Positions 1 to 6,168 of a stretch of DNA of 7,131 nucleotides are shown here, in pieces. The DNA is from an uncultured Clostridia bacterium. Its GTDB lineage: Bacteria > Bacillota > Clostridia > Oscillospirales > Ruminococcaceae. The first letter of the stretch is position 1, and every line of letters begins with the position of its first letter. Below the pieces are notes generated by a model that searched no databases, was not told where the DNA came from, and saw only the letters and a list, made by a program, of their open reading frames with translations. The stretch spans positions 1-7,131 of the forward strand of contig CANPZQ010000103.1 in assembly GCA_947588775.1 (NCBI GenBank). The letters run 5' to 3'. The position numbers and the translations under genes were made by a program.

Positions 1-1
1 T

Positions 2-1453
2 TACGATGTTACCGACGTTTTCGCGATTGCGGCATCATATGAGGACGGCGAGCAGAAATGCGCAAACCTGAACCTTTTAACGGAATACGCCCGCGCGTAT
101 GAACAGTCCTCGCCGGACGGCATAGCCGGATTTTTGAGGTATATCGACTACATATCCAAGAGCGGCGGCGACTTCGAGCAGGCACTTACGGTAACGGAGG
201 CCTCCGACGCGGTCGTCGTAAAGACGATTCACCGCTCAAAGGGGCTTGAATACCCGTTTGTCTTTCTCTGCCAGACCGGTAAGCGTTTCAACCTGACCGA
301 CCTCGGCGGCGCGATGCAGCTTAACCCCGAGAGGGGAGTGGGACTGAGCTTTTTCGACTATAAGACGCTGACGAAGCGGCCCACCGTTTTTTGGGAGAGC
401 GTCCGCCGCGCGAACCGCTCCGAGCTTCTTTCGGAGGAGCTGAGGCTTTTATATGTCGCGATGACGCGGGCGCGGGAGAGATTGTTTATAATCCTCGATA
501 TAAGCGACAAGTCGATAAAGCGAGCCCTTGAGCTTTCATACGAAGTAAGCGGATATAAAATTTCCCCCGCAGTCGCGGAAAAGGCCGCATGCGCCGCCGA
601 CTGGCTGTTTTTGGCACTTTTAAAGCATCCCGGCTTCGCCGCGCTCCGCTCCCGCCTCGGCTATGAGCCATATACCGACGGCGGCCCCGACCTTCCCGCG
701 ATAGCCGCGGAGCTCCCCCCGGAAACGGCCGCCCATGAAATTGCGGAGAAAAAAATCATCGCGAAAGCCGACGGGAATTTAGTAAATGCTCTTAAAGAAA
801 GCTTTGCCGCGCTCCCCGATAAACGCCTCACCGAAAACGAGGCGAAGCTCACCGTTTCGGAAATCGTAAAGGACGATTCGCTCGGATTTTTCCCGCGCGT
901 TCCGGATTTGGGTGATTCTCTTGAAGAAATTTCCGCCGCAAGACGGGGAACGCTAACGCATAGGTTCATGCAGTTCTGCGACTTCGAGCGCGCCGCCCGC
1001 GACCTCGAGGGGGAGATTTCCCGCCTTACCGCCGCGAACACGTTTACCCCGAAGGAGGCGGAGGCAATATCGCGAAAGGGCGTGAGGGGCTTTTTCGAGA
1101 GCGAGATTTACCGACGGCTCAGCCGAAGCCGCGAGGTTTTGAGGGAGCGGCGGTTCATAGTCAGATTCGACGACATCGCCGTCGGCCCCGAGCTCCGGGA
1201 TATATATAAAGGTACCGACGGAATGCTCCAGGGCGTCGCCGACTGCCTGTTTGAGGAGGACGGCGGCTACGTCCTCGTCGACTATAAAACCGACCGCGTC
1301 CGCGCCCCCTCCGAGCTCACCGCCCGCTACGCCCCCCAGCTCGCCCTCTACAAAGCCGCCTTCGACGCCCTCCTTCCGAAGCCGGTGAAGTCGTGTTATA
1401 TTTACTCATTTGTTTTGGGAGAAGGGGTGGAAACGGGAGGGGGACAGCTCTAA
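2..1453 (+). CDS. addA: AddA, ATP-dependent helicase/nuclease subunit A (C-terminal part, cut by window start)
   Basis: AddA is the helicase-nuclease subunit of the AddAB complex, which processes double-strand DNA ends for recombinational repair. The frame is open from base 2, giving 483 residues of a protein that is usually near 1,200, so the N-terminal Walker A part lies outside. Visible in order (numbering from the first codon here): a UvrD-type motif with TIHRSKGLEYP at about 75-85, motif VI with RLLYVAMTRARER at about 148-160, a linker, then a RecB-family nuclease domain. That domain shows GTLTHRFMQ (His320, Gln324), Asp414 in GVADC, Asp427 and Lys429 in VDYKTDR, and APQLALY. These are the expected metal-binding and catalytic residues, so the nuclease looks intact. 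A TTG at 134 is internal, because the AddA-like reading frame continues upstream of it. AddB would be expected upstream. No clear terminator follows before the next promoter. Confidence 0.93.
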   Translation, partial: YDVTDVFAIAASYEDGEQKCANLNLLTEYARAYEQSSPDGIAGFLRYIDYISKSGGDFEQALTVTEASDAVVVKTIHRSKGLEYPFVFLCQTGKRFNLTDLGGAMQLNPERGVGLSFFDYKTLTKRPTVFWESVRRANRSELLSEELRLLYVAMTRARERLFIILDISDKSIKRALELSYEVSGYKISPAVAEKAACAADWLFLALLKHPGFAALRSRLGYEPYTDGGPDLPAIAAELPPETAAHEIAEKKIIAKADGNLVNALKESFAALPDKRLTENEAKLTVSEIVKDDSLGFFPRVPDLGDSLEEISAARRGTLTHRFMQFCDFERAARDLEGEISRLTAANTFTPKEAEAISRKGVRGFFESEIYRRLSRSREVLRERRFIVRFDDIAVGPELRDIYKGTDGMLQGVADCLFEEDGGYVLVDYKTDRVRAPSELTARYAPQLALYKAAFDALLPKPVKSCYIYSFVLGEGVETGGGQL

Positions 1454-1504
1454 ACCGACCGCTTTCTTACACTTGCTAAAAAATCCACTTAATTATCAGC
1501 CATA

Positions 1505-1520
1505 AAAATTTCCGAATTTT
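1505..1520. repeat. AT-rich inverted repeat upstream of the GH2 promoter
   Basis: AAAATT and AATTTT form 6-bp perfect arms around TCCG. The repeat ends three bases before the -35 box of the GH2 promoter, where a regulator could bind. The arms are short and of low complexity, so chance is a real alternative. Confidence 0.25.
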
Positions 1521-1523
1521 CCC

Positions 1524-1552
1524 TTGAATTTACCGTAATCATATGTTACAAT
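1524..1552 (+). promoter_or_regulatory. Sigma-A-like promoter of the GH2 gene
   Basis: A -35 box TTGAAT (1524-1529) and a -10 box TACAAT (1547-1552) are separated by exactly 17 bases, in an AT-rich gap between two GC-rich genes. Transcription would be expected to start near 1559, which would leave an untranslated leader of only about 14 bases, with the ribosome binding site at its very 5' end. Confidence 0.6.
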
Positions 1553-1557
1553 GTCCC

Positions 1558-1565
1558 AAAGGAGG
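1558..1565 (+). promoter_or_regulatory. Ribosome binding site that sets the GH2 start
   Basis: AAAGGAGG lies 7 bases before the ATG at 1573. An in-frame ATG at 1543 lies upstream of this site, overlaps the promoter region and has no SD of its own, so 1573 is the start. Confidence 0.85.
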
Positions 1566-1572
1566 CCATCTT

Positions 1573-3885
1573 ATGAATTCAGAAAAGCTGCTTAACAACT
1601 GGAAATTTATGCTCAACCGCGCCGGGTGGCAGAGGTTTGAGGGCGAGGAGGTCGCGCTGCCGCACGACTTCATGCTCGCCACGCCGCGCACGCCCGATTC
1701 GCCGACGTGGGCGGACTACGGCTATTTTCAGCCCTGCAAGGGCACATATGTCCGCAAGATTATGAAGCCCGAGGCGGAGAACGTCCTGCTGCGATTCGAC
1801 GGCGTGATGGGGCTTTGCGAGGTTTTCGTGAACGGCGAGCGCGCGGGGTTCCACCCGTACGGCTACACCGCTTTCACGGTTGACATCGCTAAATTTTTGC
1901 GCGACGGCGAGAACGAAATCCGGGTTGAGGTCGACGCGACATGCCAGCCGGGCTCGCGCTGGTACACCGGCGCGGGAATTTACCGCGAGGTCGAGCTTCT
2001 GACCTCCGGCGCGGACCGTTTTTCTCCTTGGGGAACATCGGTCAGGACCCTCGGAATCTTCGGGAACAGCGCGTATATTGAATATTCAACTGAAATAATT
2101 TCTTCATGCCGTCAACTTGGAAAAATCACGATTACAATTCCCGAACTCGGTTATTCAATGAACCGTTCGATTCAGCTGGAATGCGGGAAAACCAGCTTTT
2201 CTGCCAAAACGACGCTAAACGGCATTAAGCTTTGGTCGCCCGATTCTCCGACGATGTATACATGTCTTGCAACGCTTAAAACCGACGCTTGCGAGGATTC
2301 CGAGAGCGTAAGCTTCGGCGTTCGGACGGTCGTATGCGACCCCGAAAAGGGACTGCTGTTAAATAATCAGCCTGTCAAATTATACGGTACATGCTGCCAC
2401 CACGACAACGGGATTGTCGGCGCGGCGTCGTTCCGTTCCGCCGAAGAGCGGCGCGTGAGAATCCTCAAGGAAAGCGGCTTTAACGCGATTCGCACGTCGC
2501 ATAACCCGCCGTCGAGCGTGTTTTTGGACGTCTGCGACCGCCTCGGAATGCTCGTCATCGACGAAATTTTCGACTGCTGGACGAACGGCAAAAAGCAGTA
2601 CGACTACCACATTTGGTTTGATAAGTATGCTAAACAAGATACCGCCGCGATGGTCCTCCGCGACCGCAATCACCCGTCTGTCATAATGTGGTCGACCGGC
2701 AACGAAATCTTCGAGCGCGCCGGGAAATGCGACGGCTACGCAATCGGCAAAATGATAGCTGATACAATTAAAGAAAACGACCCGACAAGGCCGCTGACGC
2801 ACGCTTTCTGCGAATTTTGGGACAACCCGCCATATAATAACGAAGCTAATAAAACGCTCCCACTTCCGCCGTCCGAGCCCGATTTCTGGTGCGAAAAAAT
2901 TGCCCCGCAGGCCGGAAATTTAGATATTTTAGGATATAATTATATGAATTACAGAATCGCGAAGGACGAGCAGATTTTCACATCCCACCTCTTCGCCGTC
3001 ACCGAAAGCTACCCGATGGACGCGCTGACGGTCCGGCGGACGATGGACGAGCACCCGAAGCTCATCGGCGAATTTGTCTGGACGGGCTGGGATTATTTCG
3101 GGGAAACCGGGCTCGGCCGCGTCATCTACGACAACCCCGACGGGCCGAGCTGGGGCCTCGACCCGCACCCGAATCACATCTCAAATTGCGGCGATTACAG
3201 CATTTGCGGCTTCAAAAAACCGCAGTCCCACTACCGCGACGTGGTGTGGAAAATGGCGGAAATACGCCTTTTGACGGTCGACCCGGACAACGTCGGGCGG
3301 CAAAAATCCTACTCGGGTTGGGGATTTTATGACGCGGAGCGGACGTGGACATATCCCGGAAAAACAGGAAAAATTTCGGAGGTTTACGCCTTCACGCTCG
3401 CCGACGAATGCGAGCTCAGGCTCAACGGCAGCCCGCTCGGCCGCAAGGCTCCGAACGACAAGGGCTTCACGATTTTCGAGGTTCCGTATGCCGCGGGGAC
3501 GCTCGAGGCGGTCGCATACCGAGGCGGAAAGCCCGTCGGCATCGACGTTCTTACAACCGCCGGCGAGCCCGCCGCAATCAAAATCACCGTCGACGCGGCC
3601 GGCCAAACCGGTAAAGCAGATTTAATATTTGCGGAAATCGAGCTCGTCGACCGCGACGGAAACACGTCGTGGACGTCGTCGGACGCAATCACCGTCACCG
3701 CCTCCGGCGGCAAAGTCCTCGGCACCGGCTCCGGCAGGGTCGATGATGAACATGATTACACGAAAAATACCTGCGCCGCTTATCACGGCAAGCTTTTGGC
3801 GGCGATTCTGTCGGAAAGTTCGGAGGTCACGGTGACGGCGAGATGCGGGGGATTTGAGGCAGCGGCGGAGGTTGCTGCGGAGTAG
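1573..3885 (+). CDS. Glycoside hydrolase family 2 protein, beta-galactosidase type
   Basis: A complete 770-residue GH2 retaining glycosidase with no signal peptide, so probably cytoplasmic and acting on an imported oligosaccharide. Domain order: N-terminal sugar-binding jelly roll (about 3-155; VNGERAGFHPYGYTAF, WYTGAGIYREV), Ig-like domain (about 155-253), TIM barrel (about 258-560), a DUF4982-like segment (about 600-665; ELRLNGSPLGRK) and a C-terminal Ig-like domain (about 665-768). The barrel carries HHDNG at 276-280 and RTSHNP at 307-312. The acid/base is Glu378 in WSTGNEI. The nucleophile is most likely Glu478 in VTES; Glu500 in GEFVWTGWDYFGE is a less likely alternative. The DUF4982-type architecture favours beta-galactosidase, but glucuronidase or another beta-glycosidase cannot be excluded from sequence alone. 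The gene has its own promoter and terminator. Codons 160-250 are more AT-rich than the rest. Confidence 0.92.
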   Translation: MNSEKLLNNWKFMLNRAGWQRFEGEEVALPHDFMLATPRTPDSPTWADYGYFQPCKGTYVRKIMKPEAENVLLRFDGVMGLCEVFVNGERAGFHPYGYTAFTVDIAKFLRDGENEIRVEVDATCQPGSRWYTGAGIYREVELLTSGADRFSPWGTSVRTLGIFGNSAYIEYSTEIISSCRQLGKITITIPELGYSMNRSIQLECGKTSFSAKTTLNGIKLWSPDSPTMYTCLATLKTDACEDSESVSFGVRTVVCDPEKGLLLNNQPVKLYGTCCHHDNGIVGAASFRSAEERRVRILKESGFNAIRTSHNPPSSVFLDVCDRLGMLVIDEIFDCWTNGKKQYDYHIWFDKYAKQDTAAMVLRDRNHPSVIMWSTGNEIFERAGKCDGYAIGKMIADTIKENDPTRPLTHAFCEFWDNPPYNNEANKTLPLPPSEPDFWCEKIAPQAGNLDILGYNYMNYRIAKDEQIFTSHLFAVTESYPMDALTVRRTMDEHPKLIGEFVWTGWDYFGETGLGRVIYDNPDGPSWGLDPHPNHISNCGDYSICGFKKPQSHYRDVVWKMAEIRLLTVDPDNVGRQKSYSGWGFYDAERTWTYPGKTGKISEVYAFTLADECELRLNGSPLGRKAPNDKGFTIFEVPYAAGTLEAVAYRGGKPVGIDVLTTAGEPAAIKITVDAAGQTGKADLIFAEIELVDRDGNTSWTSSDAITVTASGGKVLGTGSGRVDDEHDYTKNTCAAYHGKLLAAILSESSEVTVTARCGGFEAAAEVAAE

Positions 3886-3906
3886 GGGTTGATTATAAAG
3901 GCTTAA

Positions 3907-3939
3907 AAAAGCACCTGGGCTTTTGGCTTGGGTGCTTTT
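3907..3939. terminator. Intrinsic terminator after the GH2 gene, probably bidirectional
   Basis: AAAAGCACC (3907-3915) pairs with GGTGCTTTT (3931-3939). The stem can continue inward through G-U pairs to GC/GC around a five-base loop (3921-3925). It begins 21 bases after the GH2 stop. A short T run follows on the + strand. On the - strand the stem is followed by six T (from A3905-3910), so it can also back up termination of the convergent isomerase gene. Confidence 0.8.
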
Positions 3940-3999
3940 ATAAAATAATGAATAGCGGAGATTACTGCGATATTTCGGTTAATCCGCCTCCTGCATATC

Positions 4000-4030
4000 A
4001 AAAACCCGGCATGCCCTTTCGGGCATGCCG
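4000..4030 (-). terminator. Intrinsic terminator of the isomerase gene
   Basis: A perfect 10-bp stem, CGGCATGCCC (4007-4016) with GGGCATGCCG (4021-4030), closes a TTTC loop. Read on the - strand it is followed by GG and then five T (complement of A4000-4004), and it lies 27 bases after the stop codon of the isomerase. The bases between this and the other terminator (3940-3999) hold nothing I can name. Confidence 0.88.
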
Positions 4031-4057
4031 TTAAACTATTCACTCAAATCCCAATCC

Positions 4058-5533
4058 TCACGCGAACGGATTTTCGCCCTTATAGAGCACGCCGGCGGGC
4101 TGGTTGTAGGCGATGTCCTTTACGCCGAGATACTTAAATACCTCGAACATGGCCTTGCCGCAGTGGGCGAAGGCGACTGCGCCGTGGTGGGGGTATCTCT
4201 TCTTGATGAGGACATGGCGGTAGAACCTGCCCATCTCGGGGATAGCGAAGATTCCGATGCCGCCGAAGGAGCGGGTCGCGACGGGGAGAACCTCGCCCTC
4301 CGCGATGTAGGAGCGGAGCCTGCCCTCGGAGTCGCACTGGAGTCTGTAGAAGGTGATTTCGCCGGGAGCGATGTCGCCCTCAAGGGTGCCGCGGGTGAAG
4401 TCGGGCTCGGAGCCGGCGGGTTCAAGAAGCCTGTGCTGAATGAGCTGGTACTTGACCGCGCGGGTGTCGCACATCTTGCATTCGGGAGTGTTGCCGCAGT
4501 GGAAGCCCATGAAGGTATCGGTGAGCTTGTAGTCGAACTTGCCCTTGATGTCCTCGTCGTAGATGTAGCGAGGGACGGAGTTGTTGATGTCGAGGAGGGT
4601 TACGGCGTCGTGGGTGATGCATGCGCCGATGTATTCGGAGAGCGCGCCGTAGATGTCGACCTCGCAGGAAACGGGGATACCCTTAGAGGCAAGGCGGGAG
4701 TTTACATAGCAGGGCTCAAAGCCGAACTGCTCGGGGAACGCGGGCCAGCACTTGTCGGCGAATGCGACATATTTGCGTGCGCCCTTGTGAGCTTCCGCCC
4801 AATCGAGAAGAGTGAGCTCGAACTGAGCCATTCTTTCAAGAAGCTCGGGATAGTATCTTCCCTCGCCCATTTCCTTGGCCATGTCCTCGCAGACCTCTTT
4901 GATTCTCGGGTCGCCGGCATGCGCCTTGTAGGAAACAAGAAGGTCGAGCTCGCTGTTTTCCTCAATCTCAACGCCGAGCTCATAAAGGCCCTTGATGGGG
5001 GCATTGCAGGCGAAGAAGTCCTGAGGACGGGGACCGAAGGTTATAATCTTGAGGTTCTTAACGCCGATGACGGCGCGGGCGATGGGAACGAATTCGCGAA
5101 TCATGTCTGCGCATTCCTCGGCGGTTCCTACGGGATAATCGGGTATGTAAGCCTGAAGATGGCGCATACCGAGGTTGTAGGAGCAGTTGAGCATACCGCA
5201 GTACGCGTCGCCGCGGCCGTTAATCATATCTCCGTCGCCCTCGGCGGCAGCGACGTACATAACGGGGCCGTCAAAGTGCTTGCAGATAAGGGTTTCGGGG
5301 GTTTCGGGGCCGAAGTTTCCGAGGAATACGACCAAGGCGTTTACGCCCTGAGCGGTTACGTCCTCGACAGCCTTAAGGGCGTCGTTTTCGTTTTCAACGG
5401 TGATTTTGCAGTTGTAGATTCCCTCGCCGTAGGCCTTTACAATTGCCTCGCGGCGGGCGGTGGAGAGAGCTATGGGGAAGCAATCTCTCGATACGGCGAT
5501 AATGCCGAGCTTGACTTCCGGAATGTTTACCAT
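4058..5533 (-). CDS. L-fucose/L-arabinose isomerase-family protein
   Basis: A complete 491-residue protein of the FucI/AraA-like sugar isomerase group (COG2407 type). These cytoplasmic Mn-dependent enzymes interconvert an aldose and a ketose. Glu291 in SCEVDIYGAL, Asp315 in LLDINN and His457 in AFAHCGK match the metal ligands of E. coli FucI (Glu337, Asp361, His528); the 24-residue Glu-to-Asp spacing is identical. His345 in GFHCGNTPE may also lie in the site. It is about 100 residues shorter than FucI, so it is a divergent member and its sugar cannot be named. The ATG at 5533 is chosen because GGAGG lies 8 bases upstream; a TTG five codons earlier overlaps that SD. The gene is transcribed alone, convergent with the GH2 gene and divergent from the DUF3343 gene. 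Confidence 0.85.
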   Translation of the reverse strand: MVNIPEVKLGIIAVSRDCFPIALSTARREAIVKAYGEGIYNCKITVENENDALKAVEDVTAQGVNALVVFLGNFGPETPETLICKHFDGPVMYVAAAEGDGDMINGRGDAYCGMLNCSYNLGMRHLQAYIPDYPVGTAEECADMIREFVPIARAVIGVKNLKIITFGPRPQDFFACNAPIKGLYELGVEIEENSELDLLVSYKAHAGDPRIKEVCEDMAKEMGEGRYYPELLERMAQFELTLLDWAEAHKGARKYVAFADKCWPAFPEQFGFEPCYVNSRLASKGIPVSCEVDIYGALSEYIGACITHDAVTLLDINNSVPRYIYDEDIKGKFDYKLTDTFMGFHCGNTPECKMCDTRAVKYQLIQHRLLEPAGSEPDFTRGTLEGDIAPGEITFYRLQCDSEGRLRSYIAEGEVLPVATRSFGGIGIFAIPEMGRFYRHVLIKKRYPHHGAVAFAHCGKAMFEVFKYLGVKDIAYNQPAGVLYKGENPFA

Positions 5534-5541
5534 TTTAAATA

Positions 5542-5546
5542 CCTCC
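5542..5546 (-). promoter_or_regulatory. Ribosome binding site that sets the isomerase start
   Basis: On the - strand GGAGG precedes the ATG at 5533 by 8 bases. This excludes the in-frame TTG at 5548, which lies just 5' of the SD and could not use it. Confidence 0.85.
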
Positions 5547-5562
5547 AAGTAGTTTTAATTAG

Positions 5563-5576
5563 TTTTGCCCGCAAAA
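5563..5576. promoter_or_regulatory. Palindrome in the isomerase leader, candidate operator
   Basis: TTTTGC-CC-GCAAAA is a perfect 6-bp dyad with a 2-bp centre. It lies about 22-35 bases downstream of the expected transcription start of the isomerase gene, a usual place for a repressor site. Size and symmetry resemble operators of LacI-type sugar regulators, but no regulator gene is in the window, so this is inference. Confidence 0.45.
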
Positions 5577-5604
5577 ATCCGATGCGAACAATTACTATAT
5601 GAAC

Positions 5605-5633
5605 ATTATACATGATAGTCAAAATTTTTTCAA
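5605..5633 (-). promoter_or_regulatory. Sigma-A-like promoter of the isomerase gene
   Basis: On the - strand TTGAAA (5633-5628) and TATAAT (5610-5605) are separated by exactly 17 bases. The -10 is a perfect consensus. Start of transcription is expected near 5598, giving a leader of about 65 bases. Confidence 0.82.
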
Positions 5634-5636
5634 TAG

Positions 5637-5661
5637 GTTTTGTGAAATTTTTTTACAAAAC
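5637..5661. repeat. Inverted repeat just upstream of the isomerase -35 box, candidate activator site
   Basis: GTTTTGT (5637-5643) and ACAAAAC (5655-5661) are perfect 7-bp arms around an 11-base AT-rich centre. The dyad is centred about 51 bases upstream of the predicted transcription start, which would suit an activator. It also marks the edge where AT-rich promoter DNA gives way to the GC-rich block. Confidence 0.4.
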
Positions 5662-5705
5662 GGCGTCGGGGCGGGGAAGTTTAGGAAAATTTGGGCGCGG
5701 GGGTT

Positions 5706-5814
5706 CTGCTGACGGACCGTCGCGGCGGAAAAAGCTGGTTTGGTCGGTCCCCCCCCGCCCGCCCCCGCCGTTTCGCGCCATTTCCCCGCTTTTTCCGCCG
5801 CGACTGCTGATGGA
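5706..5814. repeat. Imperfect 11-bp direct repeats flanking hairpin element 1
   Basis: CTGCTGACGGA (5706-5716) and CTGCTGATGGA (5804-5814) match at 10 of 11 positions and bracket the first 86-nt hairpin almost exactly; the first C of the right copy is also the last base of the hairpin. This looks like a target-site duplication, but the other two copies show no such flanks, so coincidence or local duplication remain possible. Confidence 0.4.
5719..5804 (+). repeat. 86-nt hairpin element, copy 1 (direct)
   Basis: Perfect 17-bp arms, GTCGCGGCGGAAAAAGC (5719-5735) and its complement (5788-5804), enclose a 52-nt loop. The loop opens with TGGTTTGGTCGG and continues into a C-tract (5749-5766) that is a G-quadruplex motif on the - strand. 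Length, arm length and loop opening are shared with the other two copies. No coding potential is seen. It resembles a palindromic interspersed or MITE-like repeat, but I do not recognise the family. Confidence 0.8.
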
Positions 5815-5841
5815 GGACAGAGATAGGGTTTGGTAAGAGAT

Positions 5842-5927
5842 GGGCGCGGGGACGGAGCGGGGAACGTTCGGGAAGGTGGGGTGGGAGGGTGGGTGGGACC
5901 GACCAAACCAGCGGAGTCCCCGCGCCC
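5842..5927 (-). repeat. 86-nt hairpin element, copy 2 (inverted)
   Basis: Read on the - strand this has the same 17 + 52 + 17 layout. The outer 12 pairs are perfect (GGGCGCGGGGAC at 5842-5853 with GTCCCCGCGCCC at 5916-5927), three pairs fail, and the inner GC/GC pairs again. The loop starts TGGTTTGGTCGGTCCC, identical to copy 1, and is followed by C-runs separated by single bases. The arm sequence differs strongly from copies 1 and 3, yet complementarity is kept. Five G-runs at 5878-5897 lie on the + strand. Confidence 0.75.
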
Positions 5928-5933
5928 GCCCGA

Positions 5934-6120
5934 GCCGAATCCCGTCCCCCGAAGCCCCCTTTGCGGGGCTGAGCGGGGATGGGTGAGGCTTGGGCTTTCA
6001 GAGGTTAGAGCGTCAGAACGTCAGAGAATAGAAAGCCCCGCAAAAAATAACACCTCCCTGCAAAAACCTGCCCCTCACCCGCCCCCGCTCCGCCGCCGGC
6101 TCCGGGGGGCGGGATTCGGC
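5934..6120. repeat. Long imperfect inverted repeat, possible structured RNA
   Basis: Three nested blocks pair. Positions 5934-5951 pair with 6103-6120 (17 Watson-Crick pairs and one G-U of 18). Positions 5971-5988 pair with 6073-6090 (16 plus one G-U of 18). GGGCTTTC (5992-5999) pairs perfectly with GAAAGCCC (6031-6038). The 31-base apical loop carries three degenerate octamers. A side hairpin AGCCCC/GGGGCT sits at 5953-5970. It is distinct in sequence from the 86-nt elements. Strand and function are unknown; it has no clear promoter or T-run terminator of its own. Confidence 0.65.
6004..6027 (+). repeat. Three degenerate tandem octamers
   Basis: GTTAGAGC, GTCAGAAC and GTCAGAGA follow one another without gaps; CGTCAGA recurs exactly at 6011-6017 and 6019-6025. 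They lie in the apical loop of the long inverted repeat. The tract is short and could be chance. Confidence 0.5.
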
Positions 6121-6168
6121 GCAGGCCGGGGATGGGCGCGCGGCCCTTTCCGGGCTTTCTGCTTGCCC

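Noticed and set aside
134..136. TTG at 134 as the start of the first gene
   Set aside because: The same frame is open to the window edge and the residues before it match AddA, so this is an internal codon of a truncated gene.
1543..1572. Ten-codon N-terminal extension of the GH2 protein from an upstream ATG
   Set aside because: It spans the SD site and overlaps the predicted -10 box, so it would not be on the mRNA.
4025..5602. A 525-codon open frame on the + strand opposite the isomerase gene
   Set aside because: It mirrors the isomerase gene, has no SD, and its product has no recognisable domain. The - strand product has conserved metal ligands, an SD, a promoter and a terminator. Long antisense frames are common in GC-rich genes with biased codons.
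5605..5622. TTGACT closely preceding TATAAT on the - strand as the isomerase promoter
   Set aside because: Only 6 bases separate the two boxes. The TTGAAA further upstream has the correct 17-base spacing with the same -10.
5953..5970. AGCCCC/GGGGCT hairpin as a terminator
   Set aside because: No T-run follows on either strand and no gene ends nearby.
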